Shown: one piece after another, positions 19,770 through 29,480 of the stretch | How positions within the stretch are numbered: the first letter of the stretch is position 1 | Layout: each line of letters begins with the position of its first letter | From: Gracilaria caudata | Taxonomy: Eukaryota > Rhodophyta > Florideophyceae > Gracilariales > Gracilariaceae | Direction: 5' to 3' | Length of the DNA stretch: 41,131 bases | Assembly: GCA_030374735.1 (NCBI GenBank) | Contig: JASCIV010000134.1 | Location: 1 to 41,131 of the forward strand | Program-made: the position numbers and the translations under genes | The notes under the pieces: generated by a model | Told to the model about the DNA's origin: nothing | The model's database searches: none | The model's input: the letters and a program-made list of their open reading frames with translations, nothing else

Positions 19770-19793
19770 GTTCGGAAGGTTAACCTTCCGAAC
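19770..19793. repeat. Perfect 24-bp palindrome
   Basis: The half-site GTTCGGAAGGTT at 19770-19781 is followed immediately by its exact reverse complement at 19782-19793. It belongs to the AAGGT-type palindromes seen elsewhere in the window. Confidence 0.85.
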
Positions 19794-19880
19794 TACAAGG
19801 GTAATGTTACCAAGGGTTAGAGGGCTAGCCTTTCCGTGACTGTCGTTCGAAGACGGCCAGTATCAACTGGCTCCGACTAG

Positions 19881-19993
19881 ATGGCATGGTTCCATCCTGC
19901 CATCGTGCCATCCCGCGGTCATCATGCCATTTTCTGCCATTACGCCATCTTGATGCCACCGTGCGCTCATGCGATCATGCCATGATGCCATCT
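19881..19993. repeat. Degenerate GCCAT repeat cluster
   Basis: GCCAT occurs seven times in about 110 nt, mostly as TGCCATC or TGCCATT with irregular 8-19 nt spacing (one gap is larger). The rest of the segment is made of ATCATG-like words. Confidence 0.7.
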
Positions 19994-20299
19994 TCCCCTG
20001 TTATCGTTCCTCCGTAGACACGTGTGTCGTCCCGCCGGCTCAAGAGCTTGTAGACTAAAGGTTACGCAGTCGCGTACGAGTCGTTGTGACAAGCCCTGCC
20101 GTAGGCAAACGAGGGCGAACATCCTGTCTCGAACTTCACGCCGAATCATCATCATTATTGACCGTGCATATTGCGAGCATGATGCTTCGCATTCCAGCGC
20201 GCTCTGTTCCGGAGCGGGTGGAACCGTGAAATGATGTTTGATCACCAGAAGCGAGATTCGCTGATCAACATTACCTTCGAAACAACATTTTACGTGCGG

Positions 20300-20977
20300 T
20301 GAAGGTAGGCTTCGTTGTGCATGAGCAGAGCCCCACAAACAATATCTTCTACCCCGCCCCAGACTGAAGAGTTGATCCATTCATCCGGCATGCACGTTTT
20401 GAGCGTGGCGGTGGCTCTCGTCGTTGGCACGCCATGGTACGCCCTGCGTTGCCAACAACAACAACCCCGTGCTTCTGCGCATAGTTCCGCAACACGCTTC
20501 TCCTCGTCCGCTCGAAAAAGTTGGTGAGCACTTGAGGAGGAAAGATACGGCGACACGTCCGCCCGATTCAGCCACGGAATGTTCTCGTTGAAACTCTACT
20601 TGGTCATATAACGAGTGCATCTGGTTTACCCATTTCGTCGAGATTCTTGCGCTCACGATGGTGTGCGTCTGGGTACGCCGCCTGTACGCCTGTTGAAAGT
20701 CGGTCGCTCGGAATCAATGCGCTACTTGAATTCGTCTGTCCAACCAGTGAACAACAAAATGGTGGCTGCAGCTCTGTTGCTCTGCGTGTTCACCATTAGT
20801 CCACTGGCTGTATGTTTATAATGCAGCCAATGGATTAGTGGTGAACACACAGATCAATGCAAGCACACGCCTGTTTTGACTTTCCGGCGTATTGGCTTCG
20901 TCTTCCCATTGTAAGGGATAACGTACCTCTGTACTCGCACAAGAAACGCTCTCATGAACACGATATCAAATATATTC
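20300..20977. repeat. Duplicated 3' flank of the hydrolase genes, copy 1
   Basis: It aligns with 39735-40368 (for example CTTCTACCCCGCCCC, CCCCGTGCTTCTGCGCATAG / CCCCGTGCTTCTAAGAGTAG, and GGCTGTATGTTTATAATG). Frames in it are short and not conserved, so I read it as the non-coding flank copied together with the hydrolase gene. Confidence 0.7.
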
Positions 20978-22192
20978 TCAGCACACTCTCTTCACACCGA
21001 ATCCCAACTTCTGAGGCGCGAATGGCACCCAATCAAAGAAAGGTCCGCGTTCCTGCACAAATCCGAGCCCCGGGAAAGACTCATGATACGCCAAAACTAA
21101 AGCCTCCGTCCTGGCCAAATCCGTCAAAAGCTTTTCGCGCGACAAGTACGCCTCAGTACGATTGCTTTCTGAGAAGAAGCCCCACTCAGGGTTTTGCAAC
21201 TGATCCGCCTATTCGACACTCAACCGCAAGGAACAATTATGACACAATCGTGAACGACCAAGTTAGAAACGCCCACTCATGATCAGTGTTTTCATGGTGA
21301 AAGCACACTTTTTTGACTTACCGTTGATATCCATGCGTCGCCGGTGAAAACCATTCTTTCGTCGTCCTGCTTGATTTCAATAGCACAATGGCCTGGCGCG
21401 TGTCCGAAAGTTGATACGAACGTAATTCCCTCAACAGGTGATGCCTCGTCTTCGTTCTCAGAATCTACCAGGCGCAACCTTCCAACTCGTTCGTATGGTG
21501 CCACCGCACCTTGGTAAACCCTGGCAAACGCAGCTAACTCATACAAACACATGAAAATTAGTAAACGAAACGCACTCGAAAGCGACTTTAGCTCTCAATA
21601 TTATATGGTTCAACTTACCGAAGGTATCCGCATCGAGTAAAGACCCAGGCACGCTTGGAGATGGATTTGACCAGAACACATGCTCTACAACCCCAACAAA
21701 CACTTGAGCATTCGGAAACGCCCGTTTACCGTCCCTTGTCACTATGCCAGCCACATGGTCAACGTGACCATGTGTTATGAATACGAAGTCAATGGTGGAC
21801 GGCCAAATGCGAGCTGCACGAAGGTTGCGCATCAGCTGACCAGCCTTGTCAAAGCTCGGGGTTCCTGGAAGCTTCTCTGGAAGCAAAAAGGAACCCGTGT
21901 CGAACAACGCTCTTCCAGCAGGTAGATCCACGATGAGCACATTTTGCGCAAACACGGCTGGATTGGTATCGCGGAAATTCCTCTTGTAAGAGCGAGTTGC
22001 GGCGGCGCCGGGAACCGAAAATGAGTTGCCGAGATTCCCAACTACAACTGGTCCGTCTGACACCACTGTGCAGTTCAGAGATGCAAATGTGAAAGTGTAG
22101 ATTGTAGGGTTAAGCGCGCATGTAGAACTTGTGGCACTTGCATGCCACATGAAACAAACTGCAGCCAGAATAAGGGTTGTTGAGAACTTCAT
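20978..22192 (-). CDS. Secreted metallo-beta-lactamase-fold hydrolase A (3 exons)
   Basis: The gene is complement(join(20978..21199,21322..21533,21619..22192)), giving 335 residues. Exons of 574, 212 and 222 nt join in phases 1 and 0 at GTAAG...AG sites. Residues 1-20 are a signal peptide (MKFSTTLILAAVCFMWHASA). The metal-binding motif HGHVDH is at residues 141-146. The third His (FGHAPGHC) and bridging Asp (TGDAW) are in exon 2, and the last His (AYHESFPG) in exon 3, so the di-metal site is complete and the enzyme could be active. Overall order resembles the lactonase/hydrolase branch of the fold; the substrate is unknown and secretion suggests an extracellular one. A TTTTAAAT box at 22297-22304 may be the promoter. 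Two more copies are in the window (start positions 27656 and beyond 41131). Confidence 0.9.
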
Positions 22193-22560
22193 AGCCGCCT
22201 ACTAGGGATGGACTGAAATATATGTTGTTGAATGTGTAGTCCAATTAGTGGTTGGTTGAAATGGGAAAGTGATGCTCGCCATGTGGGCGCTCACGCTTTT
22301 AAATCATCAAGGGTTGCAATGTGGACTTTGCAAAGACTCGAGAGCCACTGCGCGAGTGCGAGCATCTGAGGGGTGCTCAGAATCTGAGCCTCAGATTTTG
22401 TGCACATTTTGTTATGACGAGTCTTTCACTGGATGCTGCATTCAATTGGCGTTTGGAAGATCGCCCGTCATCATCACGATGACGAAAGACATGAACGTGA
22501 ATCGAAACTTCATTAACTTCAGTATCATACAGATGATGGATGATGCAGCATTCTGATTGG
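22193..22560 (-). promoter_or_regulatory. Upstream region of hydrolase A
   Basis: It shares blocks with the upstream region of hydrolase B: a TTTTAAAT / TTTTTAAAT box, AACGTGAATCG, and GATGATGCAGCATTCTGATTGGTCACAT / GATGACGCAGCAATCTGGTTGGTCACAT. The last pair contains ATTGG/TTGG, a CCAAT-type box on the minus strand. In the B copy the blocks are separated by about 400 nt of extra sequence. Confidence 0.55.
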
Positions 22561-22631
22561 TCACATAATATGGATTAACGTGATCAGGCCACGAGCTGAG
22601 CAGGCGTAGGGTTTCCAGTGCAGCTCTTCAC

Positions 22632-22648
22632 ACGAAGGTTGCCTTCGT
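22632..22648. repeat. AAGGT-type inverted repeat
   Basis: ACGAAGG and CCTTCGT are separated by 3 nt. It is a member of the same palindrome family as 381-410. Confidence 0.7.
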
Positions 22649-22865
22649 AGTAGTAACGGCCTCGACGTCTTCATTACCTTAGTCTGTGCCAGCTTCGAAC
22701 CCATCTTTGTTCATATTCCTTGACCCACACCGTTATCTGAGAAGGTAAAGATGATGATGATGAGGATTAGGTTACGGGTTAGCCCTCGCTTATCCATTTA
22801 ACCCTCTTCTATGTGCTGAAATTATGCTTGCGAACGTCTCTTGCTGTCGACGAAGCGGCGTACTG

Positions 22866-22963
22866 TACTGCTTGACAAAGCAGCACACTCTGTATTTACT
22901 GTAAGGCTACTGTTTGACAAAGCAGCACACTCCGTACTGTTTGACGAAGCAGTACAATCTGTA
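22866..22963. repeat. Three 29-nt repeats, each a near-palindrome
   Basis: Units start at 22866, 22908 and 22935 and follow the form TACTGYTTGACRAAGCAGYA plus CANTCYGTA. Within each unit TACTGYTT can pair with AAGCAGYA around a 3-4 nt loop. Units 2 and 3 share their terminal TA. An unrelated (CT)n run follows at about 23000-23017. Confidence 0.75.
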
Positions 22964-23104
22964 CTGCGAACTGTTGTACGACGGTACATACACATGATCC
23001 CTCTCTCTCTCTCTCACATTTACGGGCGCTCACACATGATCTGTGACACATCATCAGCCATCGCGCAAACTTCTCAAGGGGAGAACAGGCGCTGGTTTCT
23101 CGTT

Positions 23105-23640
23105 TAAGCGAATCTGCAGTTTTGCGGCATTTGTTGGATGGCATCGAAGATGTATGGATTTGTGAGTTGTCCTAGCGGTTTCGGAGCCCATCTCAAGGTG
23201 CACGGGGCACCTCTATGTCAATTCAATACCGCGAATCTCCGACGAGCGCCACATCTCCTGATGAATGCGCTTCCACATTCGTACTTCCTGAAACCATACG
23301 CGATGCTCATGAAATCTCCTCATATACATGTAGGGATTGTGCACAGAATCAACCAAGTAAAGTAGAGACCACTGCGATTGGCAAAAAGTGAAACAGCTTT
23401 GACGGCGGAGGACACTCTTCGATTTGTCGATGGTGTTTTGGATTGGATTGGATCAGACTCGTCCAATTCTGGTATTCGTATCCGGGTGAAAGCTGTGAAT
23501 GTTTCCCATAGGTCATGTGCCAAGACGCTGATCACCTGTTAACCCTTACCCAAGTCCGAGCTTTGAAATGGGAAGCCAGAATTAAGCACAGAATTAGACA
23601 TTCCCTCTCGCTCCTGGAGCCTTCCGCTCGTCCCAAAATT
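23105..23640 (+). pseudogene. Decayed 3' part of the membrane-protein gene
   Basis: It aligns with paralogue A from about 12368 onward: TTTGTTGGATGGCATCGAAGATGTATGGATTTGTGAG versus TGTGCTGGATGGCGCCGAAGGTACATGGATTTGTGAG, and later blocks around GTTTTGGATTGGATTGGATCAGACTCGTCCAATT. The membrane-spanning 5' two-thirds are missing, and frameshifts break the frame (for example the duplicated GGATT). It is located between hydrolase A and RNA gene copy 2. Confidence 0.8.
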
Positions 23641-24152
23641 CGTCATATGAGTGGAGCTCTACACGGTGAGCAATGTCACCAAGCGTCGAAATGAGTAACT
23701 CTATACCTCGAAGCCAATCTCATGAAAGCCGATGATATGTACTCCTTTGTCTTGTCCCGAGATCGTAGTTTAGTTTTTCTCTCTCTCTCTTTTGCCGGTG
23801 CTAGTTTAGTTTCAACTTTTGCTCAGTCATATGCGTCAGTCGAAAAGCGTTCCGGCAATGATGATACGCATTTCCATTCGTTGTGTTATGTGGAAACCAC
23901 GACGTAGTTAAACGTCGCAAAGTAATACGGCTCAACTTTGTCATTCAATTTGCGCAACGGTTAGGACAAAGACAAAGGAGGTAGTCGCTCCTTCACACAT
24001 TTGTGAATTGAGCATTCCAGCAAGCTCCGAGAATGCATCTGAAAGTCACAGCTGCACCTGTCACGTAATCAACTCTAATTTGAGTGTCACACAACTCAAC
24101 TGCGCTCTCCTTTCCATTCTCAATTGTCAGCACTTGCCGCCCTCCAATTTCC

Positions 24153-24159
24153 TATAAAA
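24153..24159 (+). promoter_or_regulatory. TATA box of RNA gene copy 2
   Basis: TATAAAA, in CCTATAAAAGCC, is conserved at the same place in copy 3 and, as CTATAAGAGCC, in the inverted copy 4. A second shared A/T box (CCCCATATATCC) follows about 55 nt later. Confidence 0.75.
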
Positions 24160-24184
24160 GCCGAGTCGCCTCCCCTCATCCTAT

Positions 24185-24775
24185 CTCATCTCTCACTTCC
24201 GCCCGCCCCATATATCCTCGTCCATACTTTCTGCTCGGTAAGTTCTTCTTCTTCACGTTTCCTCCACTTTCCTTTGTGAGGCTGACTTTCTCTTCCCGTT
24301 TTCTTTCTTTCCGTTTTTGTGCGTGCAGCCTTCTTATTATAACAATGTCGCTGGGCAGTTGTGCTGCACCAGGGGGCCTCCTCTCCAAGTCATAACACTA
24401 CTGGGCCTGTCGGATAGTTTGGGATATGGGAATTCGACAGGGATCCCGGCAGCGGTCGGAGAGGCACCCCATCGGCTCACAGCCGTCGACTCAAAGGACC
24501 GCTTGTCGGGAGGGATTACACCAGTGACCTCAGCTGCTCATTTTTGTAAGTATTTCTTATGAACTTTCTCGTTCGTTGGTGGCTTTTGTGTTGTTTCTGA
24601 CATTGATGTTGTTCTTCTCTGTCTCCCTCGTGGCCCACTTTGCGATCTTGTAGATTTGATAAGTCATATATACCTTTGTACGATATTGCACAAACACAAA
24701 CAATATAATACTGCACAGACAGAACAAAACAAAACAATACAACACAATAAAGAAATGAATTCAAATGTGTAACTG
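24185..24775 (+). ncRNA. Structured spliced RNA gene, copy 2
   Basis: There are three apparent exons. Intron 1 is 24238-24328 (GTAAGT...GTGCAG), exon 2 is 24329-24545 (217 nt), and intron 2 is 24546-24653 (GTAAGT...TTGTAG), followed by ATTTG. An AATAAA lies at 24746-24751. Helices in exon 2: P1 CCTGTCG 24406-24412 with CGACAGG 24435-24441; P2 TCCCGGCAGCGGTC 24444-24457 with GACCGCTTGTCGGGA 24497-24511, with one bulged T; P3 CGGC 24473-24476 with GCCG 24482-24485. P3 lies inside P2. The only ATG-initiated frame near the 5' end of exon 2 (MSLGSCAAPGGLLSKS) stops after 16 codons. I do not recognise the RNA; SRP, RNase P, spliceosomal and group I signatures are absent. Confidence 0.7.
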
Positions 24776-25179
24776 TTGCTTTGCTTTCCTTTTGTTGCCT
24801 TTCATAATTCATCGGTTGTTGAGATTATTGCATAACAATCTACGAAGCACTGAAGCGGGCCGAAACACAATACGATCTATAGCCTCTTTGGTGCCCGTCG
24901 GTCCATTCCTTCGTTCATTTCCAGCACATGGTGTACATGTATCCAAACGTAGCAGCGAGCGCAACGTTGTGACGTTTTTGCTTATCCGCAATATCGAAAG
25001 ATGGAGGAATCTGCATCTGCTTTCCTAAACAGAATGAACACAGATCAAGAATGAAATACATTGATGCTTGCACTTCAATAAGAACGTTCAACTTGTCGAA
25101 TTTCCCGATGAAGTTTGGCTGGTGGAGGACTGAGAGTAGAAAGCGAGGCAGGCGTTACGGGAGTAGAACTGTGCACTTT
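24776..25179. other. Intergenic, nothing recognised
   Basis: This runs from the 3' end of the RNA block to the second X segment. No gene was recognised. Confidence 0.4.
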
Positions 25180-26230
25180 CCATTCTCCAGCTAATTTGTA
25201 AGCCGTCATCAATAAGTCGACAGCGGAAGGGGGAAGGCGGATATGACATGCATGTCTTTTAGCTTGGTGACTGTGCCCTTGTCTTGCTTGGCGAAAATCG
25301 GCGCATTTGAGGTGTGAATGTCGTATGTAGGTTGTGCGTGGCGTGCGAACGCACGAATTGATGCTGCGGTTGACCTCAATCGTTTTACCCCTAATGGCAG
25401 TAAGATGGCGCAACAGATGGCGAAAGGGACATCGTCACAAACTGGGTGTTCATCGAGGTGAGACGGATGTTACCAGTTGCATATTGAGCGTCCAGGTTGC
25501 GCTGGAACGGCCATGTACACGGTTGTCAAAGCTTGCTTCTCATATTTGTACAGAATACCGGTCGATCAGGCAGGGACTGAAAGGTCGTGATCGAAAGGAC
25601 AGCCGAGCGGCGCAGTTGGATTGACGGCAGTAAGGCTCGGGACAGGGACTGGTTGTCGGGGTGGGGGGCGATTGTGAGCTCCATTGCTTGACGTAGTAGC
25701 GCCGTGCGGGTGATCGGTATCAGATTGATGAGATAGGGGGGTGGGTTGGATGCGGCGGATAAAGTATTTGAGAGTGATGAACACTCGTGTTCGCCTCACT
25801 CCTTTCTGCAGCCAAGCGGCGTGGCCTCGGCAACATGGCGTGGTTGCGAGAGTTGAACCGCGCGCTCGGCGCTCGAGCATAACCTGCGTAGCATTCTACG
25901 TCGTACCGAACGTCCAACAAGTTGCAGCGTACTTCCCAATCGTTGGCGGTCAGCAGGAACATGGCACAGGCATCGATGCGTCATGCTTCCGCGGACACGA
26001 GCACCAGCAACATCACGTGCCAAAGAGCGGCATTCAAAAAAAAGCTGCCACTGCTTTCCCAACCTACGGCGCGCGTGCTCTCCGCCGGTAAGAAGGTACG
26101 AAGGTGCGAAGGTGCGAAGGGAAGGCCCATTGCCGTTGCAGTCCGAAGAAGCAGACGTCGCTGCAGTGCAGCCCGTGTGTTCAGACGGCGCTTCTCGTCC
26201 ACAGTAGAGCAAATCCTCGCATTGTCGCGA
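25180..26230. repeat. Duplicated segment X, copy 2
   Basis: It is homologous to 16681-18240, with the middle shortened. At about 26088-26120 it has a short tandem run of GCGAAGGT/ACGAAGGT, the word that builds the AAGGT palindromes. Minus-strand frames (25075-25413 and 25796-26296) share only short peptides with those of copy 1. Confidence 0.7.
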
Positions 26231-26441
26231 GCAGATGAGCAAATGACCGCTCTCACCGTCTCGCCGCAGAGCGAGCTGAGCGTGTACTGCGAGCAAACGC
26301 CAGTTCTGACTTTCCGACAGATTGGACTCGCATCCCTGTCGAAAGCGATGACTTACCTCCGCTCTCGCAGAACAATCGCTCGCATCAACGCGATATCAAA
26401 TGACATTTACCCCTGTAGTAACTATAGTGTTGGAGAAATTC

Positions 26442-27656
26442 TCAGCACACTCTCTGCACGCCGAATCCTAACTTTTGGGGCCCGATTGGCACCCACTCAA
26501 AGAAAGGTCCGCGCTCCTGCACATGTCCGAGTCCCGGGAAAGACTCATGATACGCCAATACTAAAGTCTCCGACTTGGCCAAATCCGGCAATAGCGTTTC
26601 GCGCGATAAGTACGCCTCAGTACCATTGGTTTCTGTGATGAAGCCCCACTCCGGGTTTTGTAACTGATCCGCCTATTCCACACTCAACCGCAAGGAAACG
26701 TTTACAACGCGATCATGAACGACCAAGTTAGTGACGCCCACTAATAATCAGTAATGTCATGATGAAAGCACGCTTTTTAGCTTACCGTTGATACCCATGC
26801 GTCGCCGATCAAAACCATTCTTTCATCGTCCTGCTTGATTTCAATTGCACAATGGCCTGGCGAGTGTCCGAAACTTGAGATGTAAGTAATTCCTTCCATA
26901 GGTGATGCCTCATCTTCATTCTCAGAATCTACCAGGTGCAATCTTCCAATTCGCTCGTACGGTCCAACTGCGCCTTGGTAAACTCTGGCAAACGCAGCTA
27001 ACTCATACAAACACACGAACATCAGTAAACGGAACGCACTCAAAAACGACGTAAGCTCTTAATATTGTATGATTCAACTTACCGAGAGAATCCGCATCAA
27101 CCAGAGACGCAGGCGCACTGGGAGTTGAATTTGACCAGAACAAATGTTCCCTAAGCCCGACAAACACATCAGCGTGCGGAAAGGCGCGTTTGCCGTCGCT
27201 GGTCACTAGGCCAGCCACATGGTCAACGTGACCATGTGTTAAGAATATAAATCGAATCGTGGACGGTGGAATGCGAGCTGCACGAAGATTGCTCATCAGC
27301 TGACCAGCATTCTCATACAACGGGAATTCTGGAAGCGTCTCTGGAAGGTTAAAGGAACCGGTGTCGAACAATGCTCTTCCAGCAGGTAGATCCACAATGA
27401 CAACGTTTTGCGAAAACATTACCGGATTGATATCGCGGAAATTCTTCCTGTAAGACCGAGCTACGGCGGCTTCAGGAACCGTAAACACGTTAGTGAGAGA
27501 CTCGAATTCAATAGGTCCATCTGAGACCACCGTGAAATTTAGAGACGCAAATGCAAACGTGAAGATCGAAGGGTTAAGCGGGCAGGTAGAAGTTGTGGCA
27601 CTTGCTCGCCATACGAAACAAACCAAAGCCAAAACAAGGATTGCTGAGAACTTCAT
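26442..27656 (-). CDS. Secreted metallo-beta-lactamase-fold hydrolase B (3 exons)
   Basis: The gene is complement(join(26442..26663,26786..26997,27083..27656)), giving 335 residues with exactly the same exon lengths (574, 212, 222) and phases as copy A. Exon 3 begins with TTA (Leu-Gln-Asn-Pro-Glu-Trp), so it has no Met of its own and is easily missed. The signal peptide is MKFSAILVLALVCFVWRASA. The metal ligands are all kept: HGHVDH, FGHSPGHC, IGDAW and AYHESFPG. The fourth-ligand loop reads LIGDAWVST where copy A has FTGDAWIST. The leader differs from copy A by about 60 nt of extra sequence just before the ATG. It is intact and probably functional, with the same role as copy A. Confidence 0.9.
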
Positions 27657-28500
27657 TTCCGCCTAGAGATGGTGTAGCCAGTTCTGGCTTGCGAACCTCA
27701 CTCCTTTCTCGAACCACTGCCGTAGTTCGCCACAGTGGGACTGAGAGCTTATGTTGCTGAATGGATTGTGTAATGAATTGATGAGATGCCAAAGCGAAAT
27801 CTGGCCGTGTGGACGCTCGCGGTTTTTAAATGATCAGGGGTTGCCATGAGGATATTGCAAAGGCTCCAGAGAAATACAAGAAACCCTCGTAGTTTCTCCG
27901 CTGCAGTGCGGGAATCTAAGGAGGGCTCTGTTTCTGTTGACATTTTGCAGCGCTTAATTGTTTGACAGAACGTCCTTCACAGAAGACAGCAGACACTGGT
28001 GGGCCGCTGGCAACGAACGTGAATCGTAAGTTTCGACCATCGTCACGATCATCGTGAAGATCGTGCTCAAAATGTGACTTGCATCATGCGTGTCTCTGAT
28101 GGAAACGATGGCACTTGATGTTACCCTTGGGTATGACCAATACGATATGACGTATGTGGTACTGCCAAAACTGACGCACGTGGCGTGCATGCATGCTGAC
28201 GCGAGCCATGCTGCTTTTGTATCTCAATAGCACGGCTCGCGCTGCTACGACTGAGGTGACGAAGAAGCGGCCAGACAAAACTGAAATAAACCGTGCTCGG
28301 CCTGGCTCCTCTGCGCGGCAGAGAGGAGACCAGACCGGACAAGGGAACCATTTCGTCCCTGTGCTTTTGCATTTTAGCAAACGGCCTGACGTTCGCTGCG
28401 CACCCCCGCGCGCCTCACACACACTCCGTTCTGACCCGCGTGGCTCAACGTACTACAGATGACGCAGCAATCTGGTTGGTCACATGACAAGGCCCATACT
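27657..28500 (-). promoter_or_regulatory. Upstream region of hydrolase B with an insertion
   Basis: It contains the TTTTTAAAT box at 27823-27831 and the conserved blocks named for hydrolase A. Between AACGAACGTGAATCG (about 28013) and CTACAGATGACGCAGC (about 28452) there are some 400 nt that copy A lacks, an insertion here or a deletion there. No gene is seen in the extra sequence. Confidence 0.5.
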
Positions 28501-29480
28501 CCAGCCGTTGATTATGCCCCATGAGGGTTTTCCTTCAGGAGGAATCCTCATGTCAGAGGCCGAAAATCTCGGCCCGAGATAGCTCATGAACTGATTACGG
28601 AGATTCTACGATGAAGCTTCCACAAGAAAACAGACTGTCGCACAGTCAGGGGGGTCTTGACGGATCTGGTGGATCGTCGGAAAAGGGAAAAACGGCCGGT
28701 TTCACTTTTGTGCATGGGTATCGAGTGGTGAGCGGAATGCTTCGAAACAGTACAGATGATTTGATGAATCTGTTTGGGGTTTGCATACAGTATCCCTCTT
28801 AACCCTCATTACCCCGCTGTAATTTTGTATACTGTACCTTCCTCTGATGGAGAGGAAGCGTACGCTACTCATAATCTCACTTGTGAGTCACAAGCTGTCT
28901 CACCAACAAATCCTCAACCAACTTCTCTTGCACGACGCTCGCGCGCGCTCCCGCAGCGAGACGCCGCGACAAGCCGCGCGTTATTCCACACGACCGTTTT
29001 GTGCGTAGCTACGCGTGCCCATCGCCGCGGCGCGCAGCACGCGCATGTTAGCGGCACACGCGCGATTTGCTCACACGGCTCGCGCGATAGGCGGTTCACA
29101 AGGTCCGGCATCGTCCGGTATGACGCTTGCGCCTGTTGTGGATCTCATGTCCGCCGCAAGAGGAGTGAACGTGGGCAATATCGCAGCGATTGAAGTGAAG
29201 CTCCACGTGCGGTACGCATCAGTTCGACCGTTGGCGTTTGGGATGGTGTAATGTTTGTCCAGACTCCTTGGCACATACCGTGGTTTACAATACCTTCGGA
29301 AGGTAAGAAGGTTTTTTTTATTCCAGAGGATATATATCCCTTAGCTGCTCGTTAATATGCTGAGTTGTGAGTCAGCCAATCCATGTTTGCGGGTTGTCCG
29401 CGGCTGTCGACGAAATGGTGAATTGCATTGCTTTGTCAAGCTGCTAAATAACACATTGCAGCCATCACGACCCTGCTCCC
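28500..29480. other. Mostly unassigned; G+C-rich patch
   Basis: At about 28930-29130 the sequence becomes rich in CGCG words. A 68-codon frame begins at ATG 29045 but matches nothing I know, and the opposite strand is also open. A TACCTTC-G-GAAGGTA palindrome lies at 29291-29305, followed by a T-run. Confidence 0.4.

Larger units (their letters stand above)
19535..20300. other. Gene-free stretch with a 24-bp palindrome and a GCCAT cluster
   Basis: No gene was recognised. The stretch holds a perfect palindrome at 19770-19793 and a run of TGCCATC-like words at 19881-19993 (both listed separately). Confidence 0.6.
23935..24830 (+). repeat. Duplicated block carrying RNA gene copy 2
   Basis: It aligns with 30647-31590, including about 200 nt upstream of the TATA box (ACATTTGTGAATTGAGCATTCC, then CACAGCTGCACCTGTCACG) and the A-rich 3' end. 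The strong conservation upstream of the TATA box suggests the promoter was copied intact. Confidence 0.85.

Noticed and set aside
24329..24545. Pseudoknot pairing CCTCTCC with GGAGAGG in the RNA core
   Set aside because: It is perfect in copies 2 and 3, but copy 1 has a C-A and copy 4 a U-C mismatch at different positions with no compensation, so it is not supported as conserved.
24317..24562. 81-codon protein-coding frame over RNA copy 2
   Set aside because: It crosses the intron 1 acceptor, is out of phase in copy 3 because of a 1-nt loop difference, and lacks a shared start codon in copies 1 and 4.
25922..26638. 238-codon plus-strand frame
   Set aside because: Its 3' part is antisense to exon 3 of hydrolase B, and its 5' part runs through the decayed X segment.
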